A stretch of 53,909 nucleotides of DNA from an uncultured Eubacteriales bacterium (GTDB lineage Bacteria > Bacillota > Clostridia > Oscillospirales > Oscillospiraceae). Shown piece by piece: positions 42,331 to 51,134 of this stretch; the first letter of the stretch is position 1; every line of letters begins with the position of its first letter. The stretch is from contig URBH01000006.1 of the NCBI GenBank assembly GCA_900546075.1, positions 1-53,909 on the forward strand, read 5' to 3'. The notes beneath the pieces were generated by a model, which worked only from the letters and a program-made list of their open reading frames with translations, did not search any database and was not told where the DNA came from. Both the position numbers and the translations under genes were made by a program.

Positions 42331-43878
42331 TTATCCGAAATTCACAGCGATAAAGTCATCAAATTCTCGAATGCAGCCTTCGCTGGGCCAGGCAGGCATT
42401 CCTTCGGCATCTGTTTGAGCCTTCCGAGCCAGTTCTGTGGTGGGGCTGACCAGAAAATCGTAGCCGTATAACCGGAACAGATCAGCGGCAAAGGTAGGAC
42501 AGTATCCAATGACGGTGTTGCCGCACCAGTAAATTACGGAATTTCCGTTCACGTCCCCGCCGGGATACAGCCGGGTCACCAGATATCCGCTGTCATCGGC
42601 CCAGTGGTCAGGACAGTTCGTGAAAATCACCGGCTTGGAAAGATCATAGCCATCCAGAAGCCTTGTTGCCAATGTGTGAACCACGTAGGATTCCTTCTCA
42701 CTGCGGACGTAATCGTTGAAGAACCACCGATTCATATCCGCAGACTGGATGAGCATCAGCAGGCAGATGCCAACGGCGGCAGCGGTTTTCAGAAGTCGCT
42801 TTGATTGGCACCAGGCAGTAATCAGCAGCGTCAAAAAGCCGGTATAGAAACAAAAGGTCTGGGCAATCCGGGGATGGAAGCTACCATAGATGATATGTAT
42901 GAAGAAATTACTCAGAAACAGGGCAAGGAAACAGAGCAGCAACCAGAAATTTTTCTTTTTTGCTGCCAGCCACACCATCAGCAGCCCTCCCGCACCAGTG
43001 AGCGCACAGAAAATCCAAATAGGGTAGTAGCGCACCTGCAGAGACTGACGGAAATATTCGGCGATTCCCAGGAGGGCGTCAGAAAAGACCCGGAAAAAGC
43101 CCTTCTCCGAAGTGTCCCACGCGGTATAAGGGGAAGTAGTGCGGACATATCCGGACAGGTGCTGCACCGCGGCCACCAATGCATAGTAGGACATAACGGC
43201 AACGATCAGCACAAGCGCAAATCCAAGTCCGTGTTTCAGCAGGGACAGAAATCCCCATTTCTCCGGGTCTTTCAGAATTTCCAGAATAAGGATGGCAAAA
43301 ACCCCGCAGACATACAAAAAGAGAAAGGATTCGTAGCTGGCAATGGTGACCATCCCTAGAAGCACTGCCGGAAACGCCGCCCGCCTCTCGCCGCAGACAA
43401 ACCATCGCGCATACAATAAAGACATGGGGCAACAGCAGAAAGAGGTCGTCGTGGCAAGAACATCCAGGGAATACAAGAATTTTTCCACATTGATGGAGCA
43501 GCTGAGATAGATAGCTGCGAAGGCAGCCAAAGCGCCAACCGGGAGCTTTCCCTCACATACCGTCTGGAAGAGTCCACAGAACAGCAAGGCGGACAGACAA
43601 AAGAGAGAGGCGCCCACAAACTCCGTGAAAAACGGAATAAAGGCAACGAACCGAGTAACCGTGTTCAGCAGCACATGCAGCAGCCGCCCCTGACGGATCA
43701 TGTTCCAGGAGCCGTCACTGTAGAGGTAAAAATTTCGGGCAACATCATCAACGCCGATGGACTGGTGGGTAACGGCAAAGCCATAGCACAGAATCGTTAC
43801 AAACAGGGCAGTAAAGACCAGTACCCGGTTTTGCAGCACATCCCGAAAATAATCTGTTTTTTGTATATTTTTCTTCAT
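42331..43878 (-). CDS. Polytopic membrane protein, GtrII/GT-C glycosyltransferase-like
   Basis: 515 residues from the ATG at 43878 (the open frame extends to 43977). About ten membrane segments are followed by a soluble C-terminal domain of about 120 residues (YDLSKPVIFTNCPDHWADD and following). An early SIGVDDVARNFYLY segment after the first helix holds the acidic pair typical of GT-C enzymes. The layout resembles GtrII-type glucosyltransferases that modify surface polysaccharides, but the match is by architecture and weak motifs. It is monocistronic and convergent with the MarR operon. Confidence 0.55.
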   Translation of the reverse strand: MKKNIQKTDYFRDVLQNRVLVFTALFVTILCYGFAVTHQSIGVDDVARNFYLYSDGSWNMIRQGRLLHVLLNTVTRFVAFIPFFTEFVGASLFCLSALLFCGLFQTVCEGKLPVGALAAFAAIYLSCSINVEKFLYSLDVLATTTSFCCCPMSLLYARWFVCGERRAAFPAVLLGMVTIASYESFLFLYVCGVFAILILEILKDPEKWGFLSLLKHGLGFALVLIVAVMSYYALVAAVQHLSGYVRTTSPYTAWDTSEKGFFRVFSDALLGIAEYFRQSLQVRYYPIWIFCALTGAGGLLMVWLAAKKKNFWLLLCFLALFLSNFFIHIIYGSFHPRIAQTFCFYTGFLTLLITAWCQSKRLLKTAAAVGICLLMLIQSADMNRWFFNDYVRSEKESYVVHTLATRLLDGYDLSKPVIFTNCPDHWADDSGYLVTRLYPGGDVNGNSVIYWCGNTVIGYCPTFAADLFRLYGYDFLVSPTTELARKAQTDAEGMPAWPSEGCIREFDDFIAVNFG

Positions 43879-43970
43879 TTCATGCCTCGCAGAATTTTTA
43901 TCCAGTATACCATTCGAGAACGGAAAAAACAAGGTGGCACCTTTGTTTTTTATCCGATAACATTTTCCTC

Positions 43971-43999
43971 TGTACATTTTGGGATTTCCGTGTTATACT
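43971..43999 (+). promoter_or_regulatory. Promoter of the Y-family polymerase operon
   Basis: TGTACA (43971-43976), 17 bases, TATACT (43994-43999). No Gram-positive LexA box (GAAC-N4-GTTC) is seen nearby; an ATAAT/ATTAT palindrome lies at about 44010-44023. Confidence 0.5.
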
Positions 44000-44050
44000 A
44001 GCGTTGCGATAATCGAAATTATGTTTGCAATTAAAGGAGGCTGCGCCGGA

Positions 44051-45574
44051 ATGAAAGTCCGAAGCTATATCGCCATCGACTTAAAATCCTTCTACGCCTC
44101 CGTGGAGTGCATCCAGCGGGGGCTGGATCCCATGACCACCAATCTGGTGGTGGCCGACCCCAGCCGCACCGACAAAACCATCTGTCTTGCAGTCTCCCCT
44201 TCCCTGAAATCCTTCGGCATCCCCGGCCGGCCGCGGCTGTTTGAGGTCGTACAGAAGATCGGGCAGGTCAACGCGCTGCGTAAGAACTCCGCCCCGGGGC
44301 GCGCCTTCACCGGCAAATCCCACGACTTTTGTGAGCTCCGCGGGCATCCGGAGCTGGAGGTGGACTACATCGTCGCGCCCCCGCAGATGGCGTTTTATAT
44401 GGAGACCAGTGCGGCCATCTACAATATTTATCTCAAATACATCGCCCCGGAGGACATTCACCCCTACTCCATCGATGAGGTGTTCATCGACGCCACGAAT
44501 TACCTGAAGCTCTACCGCATGACCCCGGAGGAGCTTGCCATGAAGATCATCCTGGACATTCTGGAAAACACCGGCATCACGGCCACCGCCGGAATCGGAA
44601 CGAATCTGTACCTTGCCAAGGTGGCCATGGACATCGTGGCGAAGCACATCCCCGCAGACAGGAACGGCGTGCGCATCGCACAGCTGGACGAGCTGCGCTA
44701 CCGGCAGGAGCTGTGGTCCCACCGCCCCCTGACGGATTTCTGGCGGGTCGGCCCCGGCTATGCGAAAAAGCTGGAAAAGGTGGGACTGCGCACCATGGGC
44801 GACGTCGCCCGGTGTTCCGTAGGCAAGCCCACGGAGTTTTACAACGAAGACCTGCTGTATAAGCTGTTCGGCGTCAACGCCCAGCTGCTCATCGACCACG
44901 CCTGGGGGTGGGAGCCATGCACCATCGCGGACATCAAGGCCTACAGGCCGGAATCCAGCAGCCTCAGCCCGGGGCAGGTGCTGCAATGTCCCTACACCGC
45001 GGAAAAAGCCCGGCTGGTCGCCCGGGAAATGGCGGACGATCTATCCCTGGATCTGGTGGACAAGGGGCTTGTCACCGACCAGATCGTTCTGACGGTTGGC
45101 TACGACATTGAAAATCTCACCGACCCAGAGCGAAGCCGCGCCTATCACGGTTCCGTCACCGTTGACCGCTACGGCCGCAGGATTCCCAAGCACGCCCACG
45201 GCACCGCCAATCTGGGCGGGCATACCGCCTCCTCCAAGGCCATCGTCAGTGCCGTCGCCGCGCTTTACGACCGCATCGTAGACCCCAATCTTCTGGTCAG
45301 GCGGCTGTATCTGTCCGCCAATCATGTCGTCCCGGAGACCTCCCTGCCCCGGCAAGAGGCTTCCGAGCAGCTGGACTTTTTCTCCGATTACGCCTCTCAG
45401 GAGAAGCGCCGCGCCGAAGAAGCAGCCGCACGTGAGCGGGAAAAGAGCCGTCAGCAGGCAGTGCTGACCATTAAAAAGAAGTACGGAAAAAATGCCATTC
45501 TGAAGGGCATGGACTTGGAGGAAGGCGCCACCGCCAGAGACCGGAACGGTCAAATAGGAGGACACAAAGCATAA
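44051..45574 (+). CDS. Y-family DNA polymerase (UmuC/DinB-like)
   Basis: 507 residues from the ATG at 44051, after AAAGGAGG. The catalytic carboxylates are visible in IAIDLKSFYASVECI and YSIDEVFIDATNYL, with the helix-hairpin-helix TATAGIGTNLYLAKVAMDI and the little-finger region after residue 290. An internal stretch (SPSLKSFGIPGRPRLFEVV) replaces the usual AxxxGIxxxM segment, as in clostridial UvrX/UmuC-like proteins. A charged coiled-coil tail carries QLDFFSDY, close to the beta-clamp motif QLxLF. It performs translesion synthesis. The stop overlaps the YolD-like start by 1 base. Confidence 0.92.
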   Translation: MKVRSYIAIDLKSFYASVECIQRGLDPMTTNLVVADPSRTDKTICLAVSPSLKSFGIPGRPRLFEVVQKIGQVNALRKNSAPGRAFTGKSHDFCELRGHPELEVDYIVAPPQMAFYMETSAAIYNIYLKYIAPEDIHPYSIDEVFIDATNYLKLYRMTPEELAMKIILDILENTGITATAGIGTNLYLAKVAMDIVAKHIPADRNGVRIAQLDELRYRQELWSHRPLTDFWRVGPGYAKKLEKVGLRTMGDVARCSVGKPTEFYNEDLLYKLFGVNAQLLIDHAWGWEPCTIADIKAYRPESSSLSPGQVLQCPYTAEKARLVAREMADDLSLDLVDKGLVTDQIVLTVGYDIENLTDPERSRAYHGSVTVDRYGRRIPKHAHGTANLGGHTASSKAIVSAVAALYDRIVDPNLLVRRLYLSANHVVPETSLPRQEASEQLDFFSDYASQEKRRAEEAAAREREKSRQQAVLTIKKKYGKNAILKGMDLEEGATARDRNGQIGGHKA

Positions 45575-46014
45575 TGGGCGAATACGACGATCTGATTTAT
45601 CTGCCCCATCCCGTTTCCCGGAAGCACCCGCCCATGTCCGCCATGGACAGAGCCGCCCAGTTTTCCCCCTTTTCCGCCCTCACCGGTTACGAGGCCGTTC
45701 TCCGGGAGGCAGGCCGCCGGACGGACAGTCGGGCGGAATTGTCAGAGTACAGCCGGGACATTCTGGATCAAAAGCAGCAAATCCTCCTGGACGCCGCCCC
45801 GACGCACCCGGAGATCACCGTGACCTATTTTATCCCCGACCGCCGCAAGCAAGGCGGCGCGTATGGCACGCTCAAGGGCAATCTGAAGAGAATCGACCTT
45901 GCCCGCCGCGTAATCATCCTGCTGGACGGGACGGAAGTTTCCCTGGACGATGTCGCGGATATCCAGTGTGAGCTGTTTGCCGGCCTGACTTATGACAAAC
46001 CGGATGAGTCATGA
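45574..46014 (+). CDS. YolD-like protein, partner of the Y-family polymerase
   Basis: A 146-residue protein with HPVSRKHPPMSAMDRAAQFS then PFSALTGYEAVLREAGR, resembling YolD-like proteins commonly encoded next to Y-family polymerases in Bacillota. The C-terminal half has beta-strands (RVIILLDGTEVSLDDVADI). The exact role is not settled; it may act as a polymerase accessory factor. The 1-base overlap with the polymerase gene means strict coupling. A strong terminator follows. Confidence 0.8.
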   Translation: MGEYDDLIYLPHPVSRKHPPMSAMDRAAQFSPFSALTGYEAVLREAGRRTDSRAELSEYSRDILDQKQQILLDAAPTHPEITVTYFIPDRRKQGGAYGTLKGNLKRIDLARRVIILLDGTEVSLDDVADIQCELFAGLTYDKPDES

Positions 46015-46063
46015 CCAGCTGTCCCATTCCACAGACCAGAAACGGTCATCTCCCAAAAAACTG

Positions 46064-46096
46064 ACCGCGCCCACCCTGGCTCAGGGTGGGCGCGGT
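46064..46096 (+). terminator. Terminator of the Y-polymerase operon
   Basis: A 15-bp perfect stem (46064-46078 with 46082-46096) with a 3-base loop is followed by TTATTTGCTTTT. Confidence 0.8.
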
Positions 46097-46138
46097 TTAT
46101 TTGCTTTTGGAGAAATTTTCCCACTATACCGGCGTTTA

Positions 46139-46295
46139 TACGAGTTTTTAATAAAACGCTGAAAAGCGTTTTATTCGGCCGCAGGATTGCGGCCAGCGGC
46201 CACTGCCGCTAAAAAACGAAGTCAATACATTTCTTACCGCCGCCCAGGCGGTCTGCCGTGAAACGGCTTTCATAAAATGATGAAATCATTTTATG
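46139..46295. repeat. Six-hairpin repeat array (copy 1)
   Basis: Six perfect hairpins follow one another: 46150-46175 (11 bp), 46177-46194 (7 bp), 46195-46210 (6 bp), 46236-46252 (6 bp), 46255-46267 (5 bp) and 46271-46295 (11 bp). Most loops are 3 to 5 bases. The first 54 bases (46139-46192) recur at 53856-53909 with only two differences, and that copy is cut by the window end. No reading frame is present. It ends 11 bases from the isomerase stop. Confidence 0.8.
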
Positions 46296-46306
46296 AAGAA
46301 ATAGTA

Positions 46307-47569
46307 TTATCTCACCCGCAGGCCGAAGATATCTGCGATCCGGTGCAGACGATCCGAAATATCCTCAAAGGCAAATACCTGATGGCAGCCCAATACCGTA
46401 TCCAGATAATGCGCCATGTCATCAAAGCGGACATACATTTGGGTGCGGCACGCCTCCTCGTAGGCTCCCGGAACGGACGTGCCCAGCTGAATGGTCACAT
46501 CCGCAGCCTCGTTGGAAATGCGGCAGGCCGTCACGCGGCAGTTTTCCGGCATCGTTACCTGCAAGCTGACGCCGATTCCGCTTTCGTGGTGACTGCGCAG
46601 AATGCAGTGCGCCGCCCGGCCGGTACAGCACACCGGGCTGGTGCAATGGCTGAAATTGATGGTTCCGTCCGGATGAATCCCGGGATTTGCCATCCAAAGG
46701 CGGGTGTCCGTCAGCTTCTTCATCAGCAGCATGGTAATCGTGCTGTCCATGTCGCATTCACAGCCGACGCACATATCGGTGCTGTTGTTTACATAACTCA
46801 CACCCAGACAGGCATTTGTCCCGGTACGCAGCAGGTTAAAGCAGGCAAGCGCCGCCCCGGCCGCATGATATTTTTCCAGCAGCGTCACCAACGCGCAGGC
46901 CATCCGGGAAGCATTCCAGATATCCTCCTGGGTCGGCTCCACACAGCCCTGGGAATGGCCGGTGAACCAGTCAAAATACGTTGCCGCCTGTTCCCGGGTC
47001 GTAGCGAGGAAGAGGTCTTCCAGTCCCTCCTGGGCGACCGGTACAATCTTCACCCCGAAGCGGTTTTCATAGTATCCGGTGTCGGAGGCATTGCTGACCA
47101 CCCAGGGTTCCGTCTGCCCGATTTTCAGAACCGTTGCTCCGTTTATGTAGCAGTATGCTTCCAGAACCCGAAGCGTTTCCCCTAATTCCGTCTGGTTCAG
47201 TGCCAGGAGCGTATGCGTGCTTCTGCGGTGGAGCACCGCCCAGGTGTCCATCAGGGTGGGCGCCGCGTTCGCCCGCATCATGTCCTGCCCGGCGGCGTCT
47301 GAAGCGTTGCCGCTGATGTACGCGCCGTACAGCACCGACGCCCGGAAGCAAGACGCGATATCCAGAATCCGCTTCTGTACCGCGCCGCTCATGGGAACGA
47401 TCACAACGCAGTCTCCTTCGGGCAGAGCGACGGTGTCGTCGTCCGTAATGAGGTTGGCATTCTTTTCACAGCAGAGCCGCCCGCACAGCTCCTGATACAC
47501 AGCCTTCAGGCGGTCACGGTTCGGCCAATATCGGTTCGCTGCAAGGAATGCGTAGACAGTTTTCATCAT
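46307..47569 (-). CDS. L-fucose/arabinose isomerase-like protein
   Basis: 420 residues from the ATG at 47569 (AAAGGACG upstream; a second ATG follows at 47566). The C-terminal half resembles the FucI/AraI fold: CVGCECDMDSTITMLLMKKL followed by MANPGIHPDGTINFSHCTS, where E, D and H would bind the metal. The N-terminal half (VIVPMSGAVQKRILDIA) fits the sugar-phosphate-like domain. It probably interconverts an aldose and a ketose, but the sugar is unknown and no kinase or aldolase is nearby. It is divergent from the broken LysR gene, its likely former regulator. Confidence 0.65.
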   Translation of the reverse strand: MMKTVYAFLAANRYWPNRDRLKAVYQELCGRLCCEKNANLITDDDTVALPEGDCVVIVPMSGAVQKRILDIASCFRASVLYGAYISGNASDAAGQDMMRANAAPTLMDTWAVLHRRSTHTLLALNQTELGETLRVLEAYCYINGATVLKIGQTEPWVVSNASDTGYYENRFGVKIVPVAQEGLEDLFLATTREQAATYFDWFTGHSQGCVEPTQEDIWNASRMACALVTLLEKYHAAGAALACFNLLRTGTNACLGVSYVNNSTDMCVGCECDMDSTITMLLMKKLTDTRLWMANPGIHPDGTINFSHCTSPVCCTGRAAHCILRSHHESGIGVSLQVTMPENCRVTACRISNEAADVTIQLGTSVPGAYEEACRTQMYVRFDDMAHYLDTVLGCHQVFAFEDISDRLHRIADIFGLRVR

Positions 47570-47662
47570 TTTCTCGTCCTTTCTGTTTTTGGCGGCAGCG
47601 CCGGGGTCTGCCGCCGTTTGGGCGTGTTGACGGTTTCTTCGGGTATGCCGTATCCTATTTTG

Positions 47663-47691
47663 ATTATAGTGCAAATACCCCTTGCAATCAA
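47663..47691 (-). promoter_or_regulatory. Promoter of the isomerase-like gene
   Basis: Reverse-strand TTGATT (47686-47691), 17 bases, TATAAT (47663-47668), with the LysR-type palindrome about 20 bases upstream. Confidence 0.6.
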
Positions 47692-47709
47692 TTCCGTTTT
47701 CTGATAACA

Positions 47710-47726
47710 TATTCCAAACTGGAATA
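47710..47726. promoter_or_regulatory. LysR-type operator palindrome
   Basis: TATTCCA, AAC, TGGAATA is a perfect 7-bp palindrome in the divergent region, 12 bases before the LysR start, and contains the T-N11-A core of LysR sites. Confidence 0.6.
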
Positions 47727-47738
47727 GGAGGGTTTCCC

Positions 47739-48607
47739 ATGGATATTCGCAGTCTGGAAGCTTTTACCGCCGTTGCCGAGGAGCTGAGCTTTTCCTCCGG
47801 CGCAGACCGGCTGTATATTTCCCAGTCCGCCGCTTCCAAGTATATCCGGCATCTGGAAACGGAATTGGGCGTCTGCCTGTTTGACCGGACGCACCGGCAA
47901 ATCCGCCTTACCCCGGCGGGAGAACGGGTGCTGCCCCAGGCAAAGGCGCTGCTTTCCCAATACCGAAGTCTGCTGGAGTCCGTCCGGGAGGAAACGGCGC
48001 TGCACATCGCCATGCTGCCCGTCGCCGACAGCTACGGCTTTGCCCAGCTGCTGGCGGATTTTCCGCCGGGATGCCCGGGCAGCCGCTTCGGCTGGAGGAA
48101 CGACAAAACCTCCCCATTCTCCGTCTGTTGGAGGAAAACCAGCTGGACGGCGCCTTCTGCCGTGTACTGCCGCCCTACCCGGAGTCCCGGGACTGCGTTT
48201 TTTTCCGCCTGGAGGAGCTGGTGCTTCTGGTGGCGGACGAGGGGCAGGCGGAGTCCCGTGTGGATTTAAGCCGCTATCGGGATCGGCGCTTTCTGTTTCT
48301 GGAAAAAAGCACCGGCCTTTGGGATGCAAGCATGGCACTGTGCCGGGAGGCCGGATTCCGCCCGGACGTCTGCTATACCGGCTCCGCCCGGGGAAATATC
48401 ACCCGGCTGGTTCGGGAAGGCACTGGCGTCGCGCTGCTGGCGGAGGGCGTCGCCGTGCAGTGCTTGCAGGAGGGGGTTCGTATGCTGCACCTGAACCGCT
48501 CCGCAGAAAGCCACCTGGTATTTCTCTGTTCCCGGAAAGGGCGTGCGCTTCCGGGGATGATGCGTCTTATGTCCTTTCTGAGAGATAACGCCCCACGTCC
48601 GCTGTAG
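47739..48607 (+). pseudogene. LysR-family regulator with a one-base frameshift
   Basis: It begins MDIRSLEAFTAVAEELSFSS after AGGAGG, with the LysR helix-turn-helix (RLYISQSAASKYIRHLETEL). The frame holds to about 48062 (LLADF) and then degrades. The other frame continues the protein from there (PGQPLRLEERQNLPILRLL) to a TAG at 48607. Adding one T to the TTTT at 48059-48062 would restore a single 289-residue protein, close to the family length. The change may be a real inactivation, a phase-variable tract or a sequencing error. It is divergent from the isomerase-like gene. Confidence 0.85.
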
Positions 48608-48635
48608 TATGCCTGCATCCTCTGCGGACATTTTT
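48597..48635 (+). terminator. Terminator overlapping the LysR 3' end
   Basis: GTCCGC (48597-48602) pairs with GCGGAC (48624-48629) around an inner ATGC/GCAT stem and is followed by ATTTTTCTTT. Confidence 0.6.
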
Positions 48636-48647
48636 CTTTGTGCAAGT

Positions 48648-48661
48648 TGCAATCGTTTGCA
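48648..48661. promoter_or_regulatory. LacI/CcpA-type operator, upstream copy
   Basis: Forward TGCAATCGTTTGCA, whose complement TGCAAACGATTGCA fits both the LacI-family consensus (TGNAANCGNTTNCA) and the cre consensus. It lies about 50 bases upstream of the -35 box of the second liv operon. Confidence 0.65.
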
Positions 48662-48711
48662 GTCGTAAATTGTGCAGTCTTCCGAAAATATCGTTCCCCC
48701 CGTTTTCTCTC

Positions 48712-48740
48712 TTGACATTGCTGAATCTTATGGTTATTCT
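48712..48740 (+). promoter_or_regulatory. Promoter of the rightward liv operon
   Basis: TTGACA (48712-48717), 17 bases, TATTCT (48735-48740), lying between two identical operators. Confidence 0.65.
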
Positions 48741-48807
48741 AAAGAAAAGCACGGCATCATCTCCTAACTTTCTTGGTTATGTTGTCCTGCTTTTTAATCT
48801 CCTGAAT

Positions 48808-48821
48808 TGCAAACGATTGCA
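48808..48821. promoter_or_regulatory. LacI/CcpA-type operator, downstream copy
   Basis: TGCAAACGATTGCA, the same 14 bases as the upstream site in inverse orientation, 160 bases away. It sits at the centre of a longer palindrome (TCTCCTGAA ... TTCAGGAGA), about 60 bases into the transcript. Confidence 0.7.
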
Positions 48822-48888
48822 TTTCAGGAGAACCCGGTATCCGAAGAGCCTTCTCCGGAACCGAAAAACAAAAAAAGGAGAAACGATT

Positions 48889-50085
48889 ATGAAAAAGCTA
48901 CTCGCACTGTCCCTGGCTCTGATCATGGCTCTGGGTCTGATTGCCTGCGGCAATTCCAGCACCCCCGCCGCCACTTCCGCCGGTAACGCTGCCGCTCCTG
49001 CGGGCGACACCAAGACCGACGCCCCCAAGGGTGAGATCCTGATCGGCTGCCTGCAGGACATCACCGGCAACACCTCCGCTCTGGGCAAGTCCGTTCAGGC
49101 CGGTGCTCAGGCTGCTGTTGACGAGATCAACGCCAACGGCGGTATCGGCGGCCAGACGCTGGTCATGAAGACCTACGACACCAAGGGCGACGTCACCGAA
49201 GCCGTCAACGCCTACATCACCGCCGTCACCGTCGATAAGGTCGCGCTGATCGTCGGACCTCCCGTTGCCAACATCGCAAACGCCATCAAGGAAACCTCCG
49301 AAGGCTACGACGTTCCCGTTGTCGGCCTGGCCATGGATCCCTCCTGCCAGCTGAAGGCCGACGGCACCCCCTATGCCCACATGTTCTGCCTGCAGCCCAG
49401 CGCTCTGACCCAGGGTCAGATCATGGCCTCTTTCGCTCTGAAGAACGGCCTCAAGACCTTCGGCGTCCTGTACAATCAGGAGAACGCCTACTCCGTCTCT
49501 CTGCTGGATCCCTTCCTGGACACCCTGTCCGAGGGCGGCGTCACCGTTGACCCCTCCCTGATCGTGGCCTACGGTGCTTCCGATACCGACTACAAGACCC
49601 TGCTGCAGCCCATCGTTGCCGCCGGCGTCGACGCCATCTACTGCCCCAACTACACCCAGCAGCTGGTCGCCATCTGCACCGCCGCCGCTGAGCTTGGCTA
49701 CACGGGCAAGGTTATCAACGGTCTGGACGCCGCTCCCTCCTTCAACACCACCTATGGCGGCGACTGCTCCAACGTCTACTTCATCAACAACATCAATACG
49801 GAAGATGAGACCACCGCTGCCATGATCGAGCAGATCGCCGACAAGGTCAGCGCGCCCAACAAGTACTTCCTGGGTTACGACATCGTCATGGCCTGCAAGC
49901 AGTCCATCGAGAAGGTCGGTCTGGATGCTTCCGCCCTGTGCGAGGAGATGGCTTCCCTGGATTACACCGGTCTGACCGGCCACATCACCATTGATCCCAC
50001 CACCCACATGCCCAAGGGTATGGGTATGTTCATGTACACCTACGACTACCAGACTCCCGTCATGCTGGAAGAATTTGCCGGCTGA
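48889..50085 (+). CDS. Substrate-binding lipoprotein of the second Liv-type transporter
   Basis: 398 residues from the ATG at 48889 (AAAGGAG upstream). The signal peptide MKKLLALSLALIMALGLI ends in the lipobox LIAC, followed by an Ala/Thr-rich linker. The type I binding fold begins at EILIGCLQDITGNTSALGKS, with VAYGASDTDYKTLLQPIVAAG later. It differs strongly from the first binding protein of the window, so a different ligand is likely. Codon use is very biased toward GCC, GGC and CTG, as in highly expressed genes. It is the first gene of the rightward liv operon. Confidence 0.93.
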   Translation: MKKLLALSLALIMALGLIACGNSSTPAATSAGNAAAPAGDTKTDAPKGEILIGCLQDITGNTSALGKSVQAGAQAAVDEINANGGIGGQTLVMKTYDTKGDVTEAVNAYITAVTVDKVALIVGPPVANIANAIKETSEGYDVPVVGLAMDPSCQLKADGTPYAHMFCLQPSALTQGQIMASFALKNGLKTFGVLYNQENAYSVSLLDPFLDTLSEGGVTVDPSLIVAYGASDTDYKTLLQPIVAAGVDAIYCPNYTQQLVAICTAAAELGYTGKVINGLDAAPSFNTTYGGDCSNVYFINNINTEDETTAAMIEQIADKVSAPNKYFLGYDIVMACKQSIEKVGLDASALCEEMASLDYTGLTGHITIDPTTHMPKGMGMFMYTYDYQTPVMLEEFAG

Positions 50086-50117
50086 TCCTGCGGATATCCG
50101 CGCCAACTGAAAACCAG

Positions 50118-50154
50118 GGCTCCCATTGCGTTCCCTTGCGATGGGAGCCTTTTT
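50118..50154 (+). terminator. Intercistronic terminator between binding protein and livH
   Basis: A 9-bp perfect stem (50118-50126 with 50141-50149) followed by TTTTT. As in the other liv operon, it should make the binding protein exceed the permease. Confidence 0.75.
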
Positions 50155-50247
50155 CTAAGGAAGTTCCGATTAAATTGACACGATCCGCTGCTCGGCCGAA
50201 GACGATTTATTCAGAGTTTCCCCACTAACTAAACTGGGAGGTAAACC

Positions 50248-51120
50248 ATGTCGCTGCAGATCCTGATCAACGGCATAGCCACTGGTTCGATTTATGCACT
50301 GATCGCCACCGGCTTCGCGTTAATCTTCAATATTCTGAAATTCTCCAACTTTTCCCACGGTGCGACCATGACGTCCTGTGCCTTCATTGCCTACTATCTT
50401 GCCGCCAGCAAGGGGATGGGCTTGCTGCCCACGCTGCTGGTTGCCGGTGCGGCCGGTGCGCTGATCTCGCTGTTCGGTGAGTTCGTCGGCTTCCGCCGCA
50501 TTCTGAAAAACCATTCCTCCGCCACCTATTTCTTTGTCTCGTCCATCACCCTGGGTACTTTGTATGAAGGACTGGTCACCATCAAGGCCGGTTCCAATTT
50601 CTTCAATTTCCCCGCTTTTTTCAAAAATCCCACCATCAAGGCCGGCGGCATGGTGATCTCCACCAGCGACGCCATGATGCTCATCATCAGCGCCGTCGCC
50701 CTGCTTGTGTTGGCATACATCATCCAGAAAACCCGTATTGGCCGCGCCCTGCGCGCCGTTTCCTTTGACCGCGACACCGCCCAGCTTATGGGCATCGATT
50801 CCACCCGTATCATCCAGCTCGCTTTCGTCCTGTCCGGCATCCTGGCGGGCATCGCCGGTGTGTTCCTGGGCATTAAGTACACCCTGTATCCGTCGCTGGG
50901 TTCTCTGGTCGTCAAGGGCTTTATCGCCTCCGTCATCGGTGGTCTCGGCAGTCTGACAGGCGCCGTGATTGGTGCGCTGCTTCTGGGTATTACGGAAACC
51001 CTGCTGCTGAGCCTGCTTGGCTCCGGCTATTCCACCATCGCCACGTTTGCCATCATGCTGGTGTTCCTGCTGGTTCGTCCCCAGGGCATTGCCGGCAGCA
51101 ACGTGCAGGAAAAAGCGTAA
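50248..51120 (+). CDS. livH: Second LivH-type ABC permease
   Basis: 290 residues with about eight membrane segments, the conserved start NGIATGSIYALIATGFALIF, the segment LKFSNFSHGATMTSCAF and the coupling loop LRAVSFDRDTAQLMGIDSTR. GGGAGG precedes the ATG. It is preceded by the terminator hairpin and about 90 bases without a clear promoter. Confidence 0.92.
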   Translation: MSLQILINGIATGSIYALIATGFALIFNILKFSNFSHGATMTSCAFIAYYLAASKGMGLLPTLLVAGAAGALISLFGEFVGFRRILKNHSSATYFFVSSITLGTLYEGLVTIKAGSNFFNFPAFFKNPTIKAGGMVISTSDAMMLIISAVALLVLAYIIQKTRIGRALRAVSFDRDTAQLMGIDSTRIIQLAFVLSGILAGIAGVFLGIKYTLYPSLGSLVVKGFIASVIGGLGSLTGAVIGALLLGITETLLLSLLGSGYSTIATFAIMLVFLLVRPQGIAGSNVQEKA

Positions 51121-51134
51121 GGAGGAGGAAAAAT

